A stretch of DNA of 29,441 nt from CBFIHN01 sp965662575 (GCA_965662575.1 CBFIHN010000020.1:1-29441), one strand, 5' to 3'. Numbered from the stretch's first letter, positions 14,788 to 24,188 are shown. Made by a program: numbers and translations. Notes: generated by a model not told the origin, from the letters alone.

Positions 14788-17700
14788 GTGTTTAAAAAAA
14801 CCTTTCATCCAATCCTTACCCTCTTTGTTGAGCATAAAGTTGCGGCCAACTTATTAATGATGGTGATGGTTGTATTGGGTGCTTTTTCAATTTGGCGCAT
14901 GAATATCCAGTTCCTACCAAATTTAAATATTAACTATATTACAATTTCTATACCTTGGCCCGGTGCGTCAGCTACCGATGTTGAAAAATCGTTGATTGTG
15001 CCACTAGAAAAGCCGTTGCGTAACCTGCCAGAACTGAAAAAAATGCGTTCACAAGCTCGGGCAAATTTAGCGAGCATTGTAATTGAATTTAAAACCCATG
15101 CTGATATGAGTGCAGCATTTCAAAATGTGCAACAGCGGGTTGCCGCCGTTGATAATTTGCCGCCAGATTCTGAGCGGCCGATTATTAACAAAGTTGAGCG
15201 TTATGAACCGATTGCTAAATTGTTAATTTCAGGGCCTAAGTCAAAACATAATTTACGCAAAATAGCTTATCAATATGAGCAGCAGTTGCTTTCTGCCGGT
15301 ATTGCTAAAATTGAAATTAACGGTTTGGGTGAGCAAGAGTTTGCACTTGAGGTATCTCAAGAGAAGTTGCATTCACTGGGTTTAAGCTTGCCAGATATTG
15401 CACAGATTGTTCAGCAGCATCGCCTGGATGCTCCATTAGGTACGGTGGGGCGTAGTGAGGGGGCGAAGGCATTGCGTATCGACAATGCGGTGCGTTCTAT
15501 TGATGCGTTGGCCGGTATTCCCTTGGTGACATCTGGTCAGCAGGTGGTATATCTCAATGATATTGCCACAGTAACACTGCGCAATAAGCGTGGTGAAAAA
15601 GCGGTGTTTTATCAGGGTAAGCCTGCGGTTGAGTTGCAAGTGTTTCGCAGCAAAGAAGATAATGCGCTGACCATGGCTAATATCTTGCACAGTTGGGTTG
15701 CTAAGACTCAAGCTTCGCAGGCATCACAAGGTATTCAATTAACAGTTTATGATCAGACTTGGACTTTGATTAAAGGTCGTATCAATTTGTTATTAAAGAA
15801 TGGGTTAACCGGCTTGGTTTTTATCGTTATTGTGTTGATGCTATTTCTAAATCGCCGCGTTGCTTTTTGGGTAGCTATTGGCATTCCTGTGTCATGCTTT
15901 GCTGCATTTTTTTTGCTCGATTTATTTGGCGGCACGATCAATATGATCAGTCTATTTGCGTTTATTATGACGCTAGGGATTATTGTTGATGATACCATTG
16001 TGGTGGGTGAACAAGCGTATCAAAATTTTCGTCACGGCCAGTCACCTGTACAGTCAGTATTGAATGGTGCGCAGTTTATGGTTAAGCCAGTGTTGGCATC
16101 GTCGCTAACAACCGTTGCCGCTTTTCTGCCATTAATGCTAGTTGGTGATGTAATGGGGCAGGTGCTATTTGCCATTCCATTGGTCGTGGTAATGGTCATT
16201 TTAGCTTCATTATTCGAATGTTTTTTAGTTTTGCCTTATCACCTCAAGCAGAGTTTTCAATCAGCACGGCAACGTCAGGTTTCTCGATTTCGCATGGCTT
16301 TTGATGCGAAGTTCGATTATTTTCGTGATGTAATTTTTGCGGCAGTATTGGCATGGACCATCCGTTGGCGGTGGACAGTTTTTGCCAGTTGTGTGGGTTT
16401 GCTGTTAGTCATGATTAGCGTGCTAGTTGGTGGTTATGTGCGCTTTACTTTTTTCAAAATGCCAGACTTTAACCAGGTGAAATTAAATGTGGTTTTTTAT
16501 GATGGTACGTCGCAAGACAAGGTGAAACAGTTTTTGACTCAAGCTGAGCAAGAGTTAACGGCAATCAGTGCGAGATATCATAAAGAACATCCTAGTGAGC
16601 CACAGCTCGTTCAGGTGGTTACACAGGTATTATCACAAACTGCAGATTTGCGTGGCGATTTATCCAGTCAAAGTGGCGAGCGAGTCGGGCATTTAAATGT
16701 CGAGCTCTCTCAGCCCGATGAGCGCTCTATCTCGAATGAGCAATTAATCCAACACTGGCGGACTGCATTGGGTCGTCGTGCAGATATTGAAAAGTTGAGT
16801 ATTTCATCACCTCAAGGTGGGCCGCCAGGTCAGGATATTGATATCCAGCTGTCAGGGGCTAGTGCAAAAAACCTTAAACAGGCGGCAGGAGAATTGAAAT
16901 CGGCATTGGCTGGTTTTGTTGGTGTGAGTAATATACAAGATAATTACCCTTATGGTCATGAAGAGTGGGTATTGAAATTAACGCCACAAGCAATAGCGCA
17001 AGGTTTAACACCAGCGCAATTAGCCACTCAGGTATCAGCTGGGTATTCGCGTGCCTTAGCTGATCGCATAACCATTGGTCAAGATGATATCGATATCACT
17101 GTCAGCTTGCCACGTGAGCAGCAGGACCAGCTAGCCTTATTAGATAGTTTTCCTATCAAATTGTCTCATGATCATATGGTGCCACTATCACATGTGGTTA
17201 GAATTGAAACTATTCAAGGATTTAGCCAGATCAGTCATGATGCTGGTCAGCGAGCGATTAGTATCACGGCAAAAGTAGATAGTGGTAAAACCAATGCTAA
17301 TCAGATTGTAGCGAAACTGAAGAATGGTCTGTTAGCTGAACTGTCTGCCAAAGGGCTAACGTATCGTTTGGGCGGTAAGTCTGAAGAGCAAAAGAATACT
17401 TTTGATGATTTGCTGTATGGTTTAGTTATCGGTTTGTTTTTAATCTATGTGATTTTAGCGCTGGTTTTTTCATCGTATCGGTGGCCGTGGGTCGTGATGT
17501 CAATGATTCCCCTTGGTTTGGTTGGCGCAGTATTGGGACATTGGTTGTTAGGATATGATATGACAATTCTATCCATTTTTGGTCTGTTTGGTTTGGCGGG
17601 TATTGTTATCAATGATTCCATTATACTGCTTAGTACTTATCGCCAACAATTGGCTGCTGGACTAACGAGTTACGATGCGATGTTTGCAGCAGCTAAGTCA

Positions 17701-17970
17701 CGATTACGGCCGGTATTATTGACCTCCTTAACAACAATCGCTGGTTTAATGCCTTTATTATTTGAAACATCAACGCAAGCGAAATTTTTAATTCCAATGG
17801 CGGTTTCGTTAGTCTTTGGCTTGTTATTGTCGACATTGTTGATTTTGTTAGTGCAGCCAGCGATGTTGGTTAAGCAGGGTGGTGGATTTCGCATTTGCGA
17901 CAATCTTTCCCGGGATAACGTGTCGTCTGCGCGACATCTAGAGTCGTCTACTGTGATGAAGGACAACTGA
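14788..17970 (+). CDS. RND family efflux pump, inner-membrane subunit
   Basis: An AcrB-type pump of about 1060 residues, proton-driven. Helix 1 (LLMMVMVVLGAFSIW) precedes the first periplasmic porter domain (NINYITISIPWPGASATDVE). Helices 2-6 follow, with the proton-relay Asp pair in helix 4 (GIIVDDTIVVGE) and the R-R/V-R-P-V-L-type block V-K-P-V-L-A-S-S-L-T-T. The second half repeats the plan, with G-I-V-I-N-D-S-I in helix 10 and R-L-R-P-V-L-L-T-S-L-T-T. Substrates cannot be told; the family exports drugs, dyes, detergents and lipophilic compounds. I prefer GTG 14788 (GAGG 9 nt upstream); GTG 14770 would add six residues. The C-terminal tail (about 30 residues) is polar. Confidence 0.92.
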   Translation: MFKKTFHPILTLFVEHKVAANLLMMVMVVLGAFSIWRMNIQFLPNLNINYITISIPWPGASATDVEKSLIVPLEKPLRNLPELKKMRSQARANLASIVIEFKTHADMSAAFQNVQQRVAAVDNLPPDSERPIINKVERYEPIAKLLISGPKSKHNLRKIAYQYEQQLLSAGIAKIEINGLGEQEFALEVSQEKLHSLGLSLPDIAQIVQQHRLDAPLGTVGRSEGAKALRIDNAVRSIDALAGIPLVTSGQQVVYLNDIATVTLRNKRGEKAVFYQGKPAVELQVFRSKEDNALTMANILHSWVAKTQASQASQGIQLTVYDQTWTLIKGRINLLLKNGLTGLVFIVIVLMLFLNRRVAFWVAIGIPVSCFAAFFLLDLFGGTINMISLFAFIMTLGIIVDDTIVVGEQAYQNFRHGQSPVQSVLNGAQFMVKPVLASSLTTVAAFLPLMLVGDVMGQVLFAIPLVVVMVILASLFECFLVLPYHLKQSFQSARQRQVSRFRMAFDAKFDYFRDVIFAAVLAWTIRWRWTVFASCVGLLLVMISVLVGGYVRFTFFKMPDFNQVKLNVVFYDGTSQDKVKQFLTQAEQELTAISARYHKEHPSEPQLVQVVTQVLSQTADLRGDLSSQSGERVGHLNVELSQPDERSISNEQLIQHWRTALGRRADIEKLSISSPQGGPPGQDIDIQLSGASAKNLKQAAGELKSALAGFVGVSNIQDNYPYGHEEWVLKLTPQAIAQGLTPAQLATQVSAGYSRALADRITIGQDDIDITVSLPREQQDQLALLDSFPIKLSHDHMVPLSHVVRIETIQGFSQISHDAGQRAISITAKVDSGKTNANQIVAKLKNGLLAELSAKGLTYRLGGKSEEQKNTFDDLLYGLVIGLFLIYVILALVFSSYRWPWVVMSMIPLGLVGAVLGHWLLGYDMTILSIFGLFGLAGIVINDSIILLSTYRQQLAAGLTSYDAMFAAAKSRLRPVLLTSLTTIAGLMPLLFETSTQAKFLIPMAVSLVFGLLLSTLLILLVQPAMLVKQGGGFRICDNLSRDNVSSARHLESSTVMKDN

Positions 17971-18040
17971 TCACGCTTTAGCGCCCTGAAATAGTCAACT
18001 GGTAAAATACAAATGTTTTGTTTTTACTGTATCTATCAAA

Positions 18041-18070
18041 TTGTATTCAGATCAGTCTATTGGTTATAAT
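18041..18070 (+). promoter_or_regulatory. Likely sigma-70 promoter of pheT-ihfA
   Basis: TTGTAT at 18041-18046 and a perfect TATAAT at 18065-18070 are separated by 18 bp. Transcription would begin about 28 nt before the pheT ATG. The promoter makes pheT independent of the efflux operon upstream. Confidence 0.5.
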
Positions 18071-18104
18071 TTTCTTTTGATAACAAAAATGTTGGTCTCC
18101 AAAG

Positions 18105-20468
18105 ATGAAATTCAGTGAACAATGGCTGCGTGAGTTGATTAGCCCCGAGTTAAGCACTCAGCAGTTGGCAGATAAATTGACGATGGCTGGTTTAGAAGTT
18201 GATGGCATTGCGCCGGTAGCGGGTGAATTTTCTGGTGTGGTCATTGGGGATGTTGTCTCAACAGAGAAGCACCCTGATGCTGATAAACTCCAGGTTTGTG
18301 AGGTGTCAACGGGTGACGAGACTCAGAAGATTGTTTGTGGTGCACCAAATGCTCGCGCTGGTTTAAAAGTATGTGTGGCCAAAGTCGGTGCAGTATTGCC
18401 CGGTGGTATTAAGATTAAAAAAGCAAAGCTCCGTGGTGTGGTTTCAATGGGCATGCTGTGTTCTGAATCTGAGTTGGGATTAGCGGAAAGTGCCAATGGG
18501 ATTATGGAATTGCCTACTGATGCCACGATTGGGATTGACGTGCGCGATTATCTGAAGCTTGATGATCAAACGATTGATATTGATTTAACTGCAAATCGTG
18601 GAGACTGCCTCAGTATCCAAGGGATTGCGCGTGAGATGGGGGCGCTCTTACAAGCTGACGTGTGTTTCCCCGCCGTCAAATCGCAGGCAGCGACCTCTGA
18701 TGCACAGCATCCGTCGATCATTGAAAATAAAGAGGCGTGTCCTTACTATCTGACTCGGGTGATTGAAGGTATTGACAATCAGTTGCCATCGCCATGGTGG
18801 TTGCAAGAAAAATTACGGCGCTGTGGTGTGCGCAGTTTGTCGCTGGTTGTGGATGTTACGAATTATGTGATGTTATTGATGGGGCAACCGATGCACGCCT
18901 TTGATCGTGCCAAAATTGGCGAGCAGATTATCGTTCGTCATGCGGCGAAAGATGAAGCAATGACCTTATTGGATGGGCAAAAGCTGAGATTAAAAACAGA
19001 AACACTATTAATTGCTGATGAGAATCAAGCGCTAGCGTTGGCAGGCATTATGGGGAGTGACAGTTCGGCAGTGAGTGAGTCAACAACAGCAATTGTTTTA
19101 GAGTCAGCTTTTTTTGTGCCAGAACATATCGCGGGTAAAGCACGCCAATATGGTTTGCATACGGAGTCTTCACATCGTTTTGAACGTGGTGTTGATCCGC
19201 AGATGGTTAGTCAGGCAATGACATTAGCGACACAGTTAATTCTAGAATTGTGTGGCGGGCAAGCTGGTCCTGTAGTGATCAATGGGCAATGTCCATGTAA
19301 TCAGCGGCATATAACACTCGAGCAATCCAGTATTAAAAGGTTATTGGGGCAGACTATTGACCCCTCTAAACAACAACAAATTTTAGCAGGGCTAGGCTTT
19401 GGTGTTGAGAAAATATCAGAGAATGTGTGGCAATTATCGACACCAAGCTGGCGGTTTGATTTATCCTTAGAGGAAGATGTAATTGAAGAGTTGGCGCGTG
19501 TTTATGGTTTTGATCAATTGAAAGCTGTGATGCCAAAATCCGTGTTAACAGCAAGTCTCTTACCTGAAAAACACTTGCCAGTGACAAATTTAAAATCCAA
19601 TTTAGTCGCACGTGGTTATCGCGAAGTGATAGCTTATAGTTTTATTGATCCAAAATGGCAGCCATTTTTTCTGACTGATAATGAACAACCTTTATTGCTG
19701 CAAAACCCAATTGCATCCGATATGGCAATGATGCGACCTAGCCAAATCCCTGGGCTGTTACAAGTTGCTGTTTATAATCTTCAGCGCCAGCAGAGCCGCT
19801 TGCGGCTATTTGAAGTTGGGCGATGCTTTAAGTCAGAAGCTGAGGTCGAGACCTTATCTGGCTTGATTGTTGGCCCACAAGAAGTAGCGAGTTGGCATGA
19901 TGAAAGAATGGTTGATTTTTATGATATCAAAGGTGATGTTGAGTCGTTATTAGGGTTGACAGCCAATGAAACTGAGTATGAATTTAGAACCAATGAGCAG
20001 TGTCGGTTTTTGCACCCTGGACAGTCAGCCGTTATTGTGAGTAAGGGCCGATTAGTCGGCTGTGTTGGTGCGATACACCCACATGTGGCAAAGCATGCTG
20101 GGTTAAAGCAGAAAGCATTTGTATTTGAATTATTTTTAGATTATCTGAGTGAATCGGTCGTGCCGAAAGCCCAAGAGATCTCAAAGTTTCCCTCTGTTCG
20201 TCGTGATTTGGCGATTGTTGTTGATGAGTCGGTTGCTGCTCAGAATATTTGTCAAGTCATTCAACAGAATAGTCCAGACGTGTTACAATCAGCGACTATT
20301 TTTGATGTTTACCATGGTGAGAATCTTGCGTCCGGCAAAAAAAGTTTGGCGCTAAGCTTAAACCTACAAGCCTTGGATAGAACGTTAAGCGATGACGATA
20401 TCAATGATGCAATAAGCGTTGCTATTGCTGTGCTTGAACAACAATTTAATGCCAAGTTAAGAGACTAA
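18105..20468 (+). CDS. pheT: Phenylalanyl-tRNA synthetase beta subunit
   Basis: At 787 residues the protein has the usual bacterial length. It begins M-K-F-S-E-Q-W-L-R and carries the EMAP-type tRNA-binding domain at about 40-150 (VVSTEKHPDADKLQVC, IVCGAPNAR). Then come the B3/B4 editing domain (about 210-390), B5, the catalytic-like core and the C-terminal FDX-ACB anticodon-binding domain from about 690 (KFPSVRRDLAIVVDE). It forms the alpha2-beta2 enzyme that charges tRNA-Phe. The alpha subunit gene pheS, usually directly upstream, is missing here: an RND pump gene takes its place. The stop overlaps the ihfA start by one base. The ribosome binding site is weak. Confidence 0.97.
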   Translation: MKFSEQWLRELISPELSTQQLADKLTMAGLEVDGIAPVAGEFSGVVIGDVVSTEKHPDADKLQVCEVSTGDETQKIVCGAPNARAGLKVCVAKVGAVLPGGIKIKKAKLRGVVSMGMLCSESELGLAESANGIMELPTDATIGIDVRDYLKLDDQTIDIDLTANRGDCLSIQGIAREMGALLQADVCFPAVKSQAATSDAQHPSIIENKEACPYYLTRVIEGIDNQLPSPWWLQEKLRRCGVRSLSLVVDVTNYVMLLMGQPMHAFDRAKIGEQIIVRHAAKDEAMTLLDGQKLRLKTETLLIADENQALALAGIMGSDSSAVSESTTAIVLESAFFVPEHIAGKARQYGLHTESSHRFERGVDPQMVSQAMTLATQLILELCGGQAGPVVINGQCPCNQRHITLEQSSIKRLLGQTIDPSKQQQILAGLGFGVEKISENVWQLSTPSWRFDLSLEEDVIEELARVYGFDQLKAVMPKSVLTASLLPEKHLPVTNLKSNLVARGYREVIAYSFIDPKWQPFFLTDNEQPLLLQNPIASDMAMMRPSQIPGLLQVAVYNLQRQQSRLRLFEVGRCFKSEAEVETLSGLIVGPQEVASWHDERMVDFYDIKGDVESLLGLTANETEYEFRTNEQCRFLHPGQSAVIVSKGRLVGCVGAIHPHVAKHAGLKQKAFVFELFLDYLSESVVPKAQEISKFPSVRRDLAIVVDESVAAQNICQVIQQNSPDVLQSATIFDVYHGENLASGKKSLALSLNLQALDRTLSDDDINDAISVAIAVLEQQFNAKLRD

Positions 20469-20764
20469 TGATGAGTACATTAACCAAAGCTGATATTGCA
20501 AATATGCTGGCAACTGAAACAACATTTGCTCAACATCAATCAAAACAGTTAGTTGATGCTTTTTTTGAAGAATTGCGTATGAGTCTGAGTGATAATCAAG
20601 CGGTAAAACTCTCAGGGTTCGGTAACTTTGTTTTGCGTGATAAGAAACCCCGACCCGGACGCAATCCGAAAACAGGTGAGTCTGCGGTGATTTCAGCGCG
20701 TCGAGTACTAACATTTAAAGCTGGGCAGAAGCTGAAAAATCTCGTTCGAATAGACTCTGATTAG
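20468..20764 (+). CDS. ihfA: Integration host factor alpha subunit
   Basis: A 98-residue HU/IHF-fold DNA-bending protein. The beta-arm signature G-F-G-N-F-V-L-R-D-K-K-P-R-P-G-R-N-P-K-T-G-E is intact, with the Pro that intercalates at the DNA kink. The N-terminal T-L-T-K-A-D-I-A and the R-R-V-L-T-F-K-A-G-Q-K-L block fit the alpha rather than the beta subunit or HU. The start codon overlaps the pheT stop (TAATG), and a second ATG follows at once. The pheT-ihfA order is conserved in gammaproteobacteria, which supports the assignment. IHF also serves tyrosine integrases. Confidence 0.95.
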   Translation: MMSTLTKADIANMLATETTFAQHQSKQLVDAFFEELRMSLSDNQAVKLSGFGNFVLRDKKPRPGRNPKTGESAVISARRVLTFKAGQKLKNLVRIDSD

Positions 20765-21472
20765 ATGAAGCTGGGTATCTTGCAGTGCGACTGCGTTGAT
20801 GAACATTTACATCATTATTCAGGAGGTGATTATCCTGAAATGTTTGCCAATCTGTTTGCAAAAACCAATCAGTCAGTCCAAATAGATGTATTTAATGCTG
20901 CAGAGGCGCAAATTCCAGGTTGTGCAGCAAGTCATGATGCTTATTTAATTACGGGTAGCCGTGCGAGTGCCTTCAATGATCGCACATGGATTCATTTGCT
21001 GCAGGCTTTTATTCATGATTGTCATCAAGAAAAAATTAAGCTTATTGGTATTTGTTTTGGTCATCAGATTATTGCTCAGGCTTTGGGAGGTAAAGTTACG
21101 CGGTCAAAAAAAGGCTGGGGGATCGGCTTGCATACCGTGACATTACAGAAGCGCAAACATTGGATGGCACCTTATCATCAACAAATCAATTTGGTATTTT
21201 CACATCAAGATCAGGTAACGTCATTGCCATTAGAGGCTCAAATTATTGCCAGTAGTGAATATTGCGCTATTCAAATGTATAGTATTGAAAATCATATTCT
21301 GGGTATTCAAGGTCACCCAGAAATGTTAAAGCCTCATGTTAGAGCCTTAATGACTAAGCATCAAGAAACAATCGGTAGTCAGACAATTGCTTCAGGTCGA
21401 GGCTCGTTGGAACGATTAGCTAACGATGGCGAAACTGTTGCCCATTGGATGCTCAATTTTTTAAGAGCTTAG
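20765..21472 (+). CDS. Class I glutamine amidotransferase (GMP synthase-like)
   Basis: A 235-residue stand-alone class I glutamine amidotransferase. The nucleophile is Cys97 in G-I-C-F-G-H-Q, and the His and Glu of the triad lie in G-I-Q-G-H-P-E. I-T-G-S-R-A-S-A provides the oxyanion region. Such proteins are annotated as GMP synthase-like, though they lack the ATP-pyrophosphatase domain; some hydrolyse gamma-glutamyl compounds. The acceptor here is unknown. The ATG directly follows the ihfA stop with no gap, so it is the third gene of the pheT operon. Its 3' end overlaps the convergent I42 inhibitor gene by 12 bp. Confidence 0.88.
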   Translation: MKLGILQCDCVDEHLHHYSGGDYPEMFANLFAKTNQSVQIDVFNAAEAQIPGCAASHDAYLITGSRASAFNDRTWIHLLQAFIHDCHQEKIKLIGICFGHQIIAQALGGKVTRSKKGWGIGLHTVTLQKRKHWMAPYHQQINLVFSHQDQVTSLPLEAQIIASSEYCAIQMYSIENHILGIQGHPEMLKPHVRALMTKHQETIGSQTIASGRGSLERLANDGETVAHWMLNFLRA

Positions 21473-21844
21473 TGAGCGTACAGCAATTGTTTTGACTGTG
21501 CCAGATGTTGGGCTATCCCAGGGGCGGGTATAACGAAATTTTAGATTGACTTGTTGGGGGCCAGTGTAGAATGTGTGAGGAACTTGGAAAATAAAGATTG
21601 CTTGTCCTGGTGCACCCACTAGCTTCTTATTGGGCGCCTGATAGTAATACTTTATCAGCGTAAATTTAGGCGTGTTTTGATGGAGATAAAACCATTGAAA
21701 ACCCGTGGTGGCGTTTGCTTTAAGTTTAATGATTAAAGGCTTGCTTTGTGATTTCAATAGGACAACATCTTTAGCCGCCGATACACTGGCTGTTAGAGCT
21801 AGTAATAGAGTAGCTGCCACTAATATTTTTGCGTGTTTAGACAT
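21461..21844 (-). CDS. Chagasin-like cysteine peptidase inhibitor (family I42)
   Basis: A 127-residue secreted protein. A signal peptide is clear (basic start, ILVAATLLLALTASVSA, cleavage near residue 23). The mature part has the three loop motifs of chagasin-type inhibitors of papain-like cysteine peptidases: N-A-T-T-G-F (usually NPTTGY/F), G-A-P-G in the middle loop, and R-P-W in the third (YTRPWD). It would act in the periplasm or outside the cell against self or host cysteine peptidases. The gene starts 4 nt after guaC, so the two are transcribed together, an odd pairing. Its 3' end overlaps the amidotransferase gene on the other strand. Confidence 0.85.
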   Translation of the reverse strand: MSKHAKILVAATLLLALTASVSAAKDVVLLKSQSKPLIIKLKANATTGFQWFYLHQNTPKFTLIKYYYQAPNKKLVGAPGQAIFIFQVPHTFYTGPQQVNLKFRYTRPWDSPTSGTVKTIAVRSLSS

Positions 21845-21848
21845 TGTT

Positions 21849-22874
21849 TTAACCTAATAGCTTGTGTGGTAGGCTTTCACTGCGGGCAGCAGGTGTAATA
21901 ACATGGTAGTTGAGCTTGCGCTGTAGTTCACGAATAGTTGCGGCACCACCATAAGTTAGGCCAGAGCGTAAACCACCAATGATGTCGGCAACGAGTTCAT
22001 CTTCAATTTCGCGATAAGCCACTTCAGTCGCAACACCTTCTGCGGTTTTCCACTCAGGCATTTGTCCGATATAATCTTCTTGAACTTCAGCGCTTGCCAT
22101 GCCTCGGTATTGTTTAATTTTAACGCCATCCTCTTTGGTGATAACATCACCAGGTGTTGGGCCTGTGCCGGCAAATAAACCGCCTAACATCACAAAGTCA
22201 GCGCCAAAAGCCAATGCCTTTACAATATCACCCGGTGTGCGAAGACCTCCATCAGCAACAATAGAACGATCAATGCGTGCACACTCTTGCACTGAGAACA
22301 GCGTGGGAACACCAAAGCCAGTTTTAATGCGTGTACTGCATACTGATCCGCCGCCAATACCGACTTTAATAATGTCTGCACCACAAGAAGCAAGATAATC
22401 AGCACCGGCATAGGTGGCGACATTACCTGCTAATAGACAGGCTTCAGGGAGTAACTTACGTAAATTCTTAAGGGTTTGTCCAACATACTTGGCATGAGCA
22501 TGGGCAACATCAACACAGAAGTAATCAGCGCCAGCATCTTTTAAAGCTTGGGCGCGTTCAAGTTCTGCTTTAGAGCAACCAACAGAAACGAAGGTTTTCT
22601 TTGGGCTGCGCTTGAATTCTTTGATATTATCCTCAATGCTCATAAACCGATGTAGGGTGCCCATGCCGCCTTTACTTGAGATAAAATTAGCCATTTTGGA
22701 CTCAGTAATCGTATCCATATTGGCGGTTAATACAGGTAAATCCAGTGTTAATTTTCCACTGCGGTCCGTGATGGAAATATCAACCAAGCGACGAGATTCA
22801 TAGTGATTGTAAGAGGGTACAAGAAGGATGTCGTCAAAAGTAAACGCTTGTTGATTCATGGTGTTTTTTCTCAT
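21849..22874 (-). CDS. guaC: GMP reductase (IMPDH/GMPR family)
   Basis: A 341-residue (beta/alpha)8-barrel enzyme. T-F-D-D-I-L-L-V-P at the start, D-A-G-A-D-Y-F-C-V-D-V-A-H in the middle, the nucleotide loop with catalytic Cys (G-I-G-G-G-S-V-C-S-T-R), I-V-A-D-G-G-L-R-T-P-G-D and G-A-D-F-V-M-L-G-G are all present. There are no CBS domains and the length fits GMP reductase rather than IMP dehydrogenase. It would convert GMP to IMP with NADPH for purine salvage. The first loop Gly-Ile-Gly has Gly where enteric enzymes have Pro. ATG 22874 and ATG 22859 are both possible starts, and neither has a clear ribosome binding site. The I42 inhibitor gene follows by 4 nt. Confidence 0.9.
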   Translation of the reverse strand: MRKNTMNQQAFTFDDILLVPSYNHYESRRLVDISITDRSGKLTLDLPVLTANMDTITESKMANFISSKGGMGTLHRFMSIEDNIKEFKRSPKKTFVSVGCSKAELERAQALKDAGADYFCVDVAHAHAKYVGQTLKNLRKLLPEACLLAGNVATYAGADYLASCGADIIKVGIGGGSVCSTRIKTGFGVPTLFSVQECARIDRSIVADGGLRTPGDIVKALAFGADFVMLGGLFAGTGPTPGDVITKEDGVKIKQYRGMASAEVQEDYIGQMPEWKTAEGVATEVAYREIEDELVADIIGGLRSGLTYGGAATIRELQRKLNYHVITPAARSESLPHKLLG

Positions 22875-22958
22875 CGGTAGTTGAGCGTGAATAATCGGGT
22901 AAACTAGTGCTGGTTGTCAATAGTATGATTGAATCATTTCTGGTTTTAGACAGGAGAT

Positions 22959-23042
22959 TTGCACTCGAAAAAAACTGCCCAAGAAAAAATGGCGTTAGTG
23001 GCAATTGAACCCGTGTCTCATGGTGGAGGCCATATTGACTAG
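22959..23042 (+). CDS. Possible small ORF upstream of prfA (27 residues)
   Basis: TTG 22959 has CAGGAGA just upstream (22951-22957, tight spacing) and reads 27 codons to TAG 23040-23042, ending in M-A-L-V-A-I-E-P-V-S-H-G-G-G-H-I-D. The tail looks more protein-like than its surroundings. It may be a small peptide, the relic of a larger gene, or chance. Confidence 0.2.
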   Translation: MHSKKTAQEKMALVAIEPVSHGGGHID

Positions 23043-23051
23043 GCGCCTTTC

Positions 23052-23079
23052 TTACAAAGTGGGAAAGTCCTGTTATAAT
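23052..23079 (+). promoter_or_regulatory. Likely sigma-70 promoter of prfA
   Basis: TTACAA at 23052-23057 and a perfect TATAAT at 23074-23079 are separated by 16 bp, placing a start about 22 nt before the prfA ATG. Confidence 0.5.
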
Positions 23080-23108
23080 TTAGGTTAATTAAGAATAGAC
23101 GAGTGGCC

Positions 23109-24188
23109 ATGAAAGCTTCAATTCGCAAAAAACTAGAAGTGCTCTGTGAGCGTCACGAAGAAATTACTCACCTTTTGGGTACGCCTGATGTGATTAATGA
23201 TCAAAATCAATTTCGTGCGCTATCTCAAGAGTATGCTGGGCTTGAAGATGTTGTTAAAGTATTTAGGGCTTATGGTCATGCTGAATCAGATTTAAGTTCG
23301 GCAGAGGAAATGCTTTCAGAGCCTGATATGAAAGAGCTGGCGGAAGAAGAGCTGGAAATAGCCAAATTAGATCTTGAGCGTCTAGAGTCTGAGTTGCAAA
23401 TTTTGTTGCTACCGAAGGATCCTAATGATCAGGCTAATGTGTTTTTGGAAATCCGCGCAGGGACTGGAGGTGATGAAGCGGCCATTTTTGTCGGTGATTT
23501 ATTTCGTATGTATAGTCGTTACGCCGAGGTGCAAGGTTGGAAAGCAGAGGTTATCAATGCTTCTGAAAGTGAGCAGGGGGGTTATAAAGAGATTATCCTT
23601 CGTGTGAATGGCGATCAAGTCTATTCAAAATTGAAGTTTGAATCCGGTGCACATCGTGTCCAACGAGTTCCTGTGACTGAATCTCAAGGGCGTATTCATA
23701 CATCAGCATGTACAGTGGCAGTCATGCCAGAGGTGTCTGAAATCGAGGCCATTGAGATCAATTCATCTGATTTGCGTGTTGACACATTCCGTGCATCCGG
23801 TGCGGGTGGACAGCATGTTAACAAAACAGATTCAGCCATTCGTCTGACGCATATTCCAACTGGTACAGTCGTAGAATGTCAGGATGAGCGCTCACAGCAC
23901 AAGAATCGTGCGCGTGCTATGTCATTATTGCAAGCAAAGTTATTATCAAAAGAGCAAGAGAAGCAAGAGGCTGAACAAGCGCAAACTCGCAAATCTCTTG
24001 TTGGCACAGGTGATCGTTCCGAGCGTATCCGCACCTATAATTACCCTCAAGGGCGGGTGACTGATCATCGAATTAATCTCACGCTATACAAACTAGATGA
24101 AATTATTGCGGGTGACTTGTCACCGATCATCGATCCCTTATTGAGTGAGTATCAAGCGGATTTGTTAGCGCAAATGGGTGATAGTTGA
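23109..24188 (+). CDS. prfA: Peptide chain release factor 1
   Basis: A 359-residue class I release factor that terminates at UAA and UAG. The start at ATG 23109 places the GGQ motif at residues 233-235, the E. coli numbering, so this start is preferred to GTG 23103. The recognition tripeptide is P-V-T within R-V-P-V-T-E-S-Q-G-R-I-H-T-S-A, the RF1 form. The N-terminal domain (KKLEVLCERHEEITHLL) and the C-terminal R-I-R-T-Y-N-Y-P-Q-G-R-V-T-D-H-R block are complete. In many gammaproteobacteria hemA precedes and prmC follows prfA; neither is here, and the next gene is a YheT-type hydrolase whose TTG overlaps the stop. Confidence 0.96.
   Translation: MKASIRKKLEVLCERHEEITHLLGTPDVINDQNQFRALSQEYAGLEDVVKVFRAYGHAESDLSSAEEMLSEPDMKELAEEELEIAKLDLERLESELQILLLPKDPNDQANVFLEIRAGTGGDEAAIFVGDLFRMYSRYAEVQGWKAEVINASESEQGGYKEIILRVNGDQVYSKLKFESGAHRVQRVPVTESQGRIHTSACTVAVMPEVSEIEAIEINSSDLRVDTFRASGAGGQHVNKTDSAIRLTHIPTGTVVECQDERSQHKNRARAMSLLQAKLLSKEQEKQEAEQAQTRKSLVGTGDRSERIRTYNYPQGRVTDHRINLTLYKLDEIIAGDLSPIIDPLLSEYQADLLAQMGDS

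Noticed and set aside
22985..23040. A tRNA-like fragment on the - strand near prfA (GGTTCAATTGCC with GC-rich flanks)
   Set aside because: The putative T-stem does not pair and no anticodon or D-arm can be drawn; more likely chance or the small ORF noted there.
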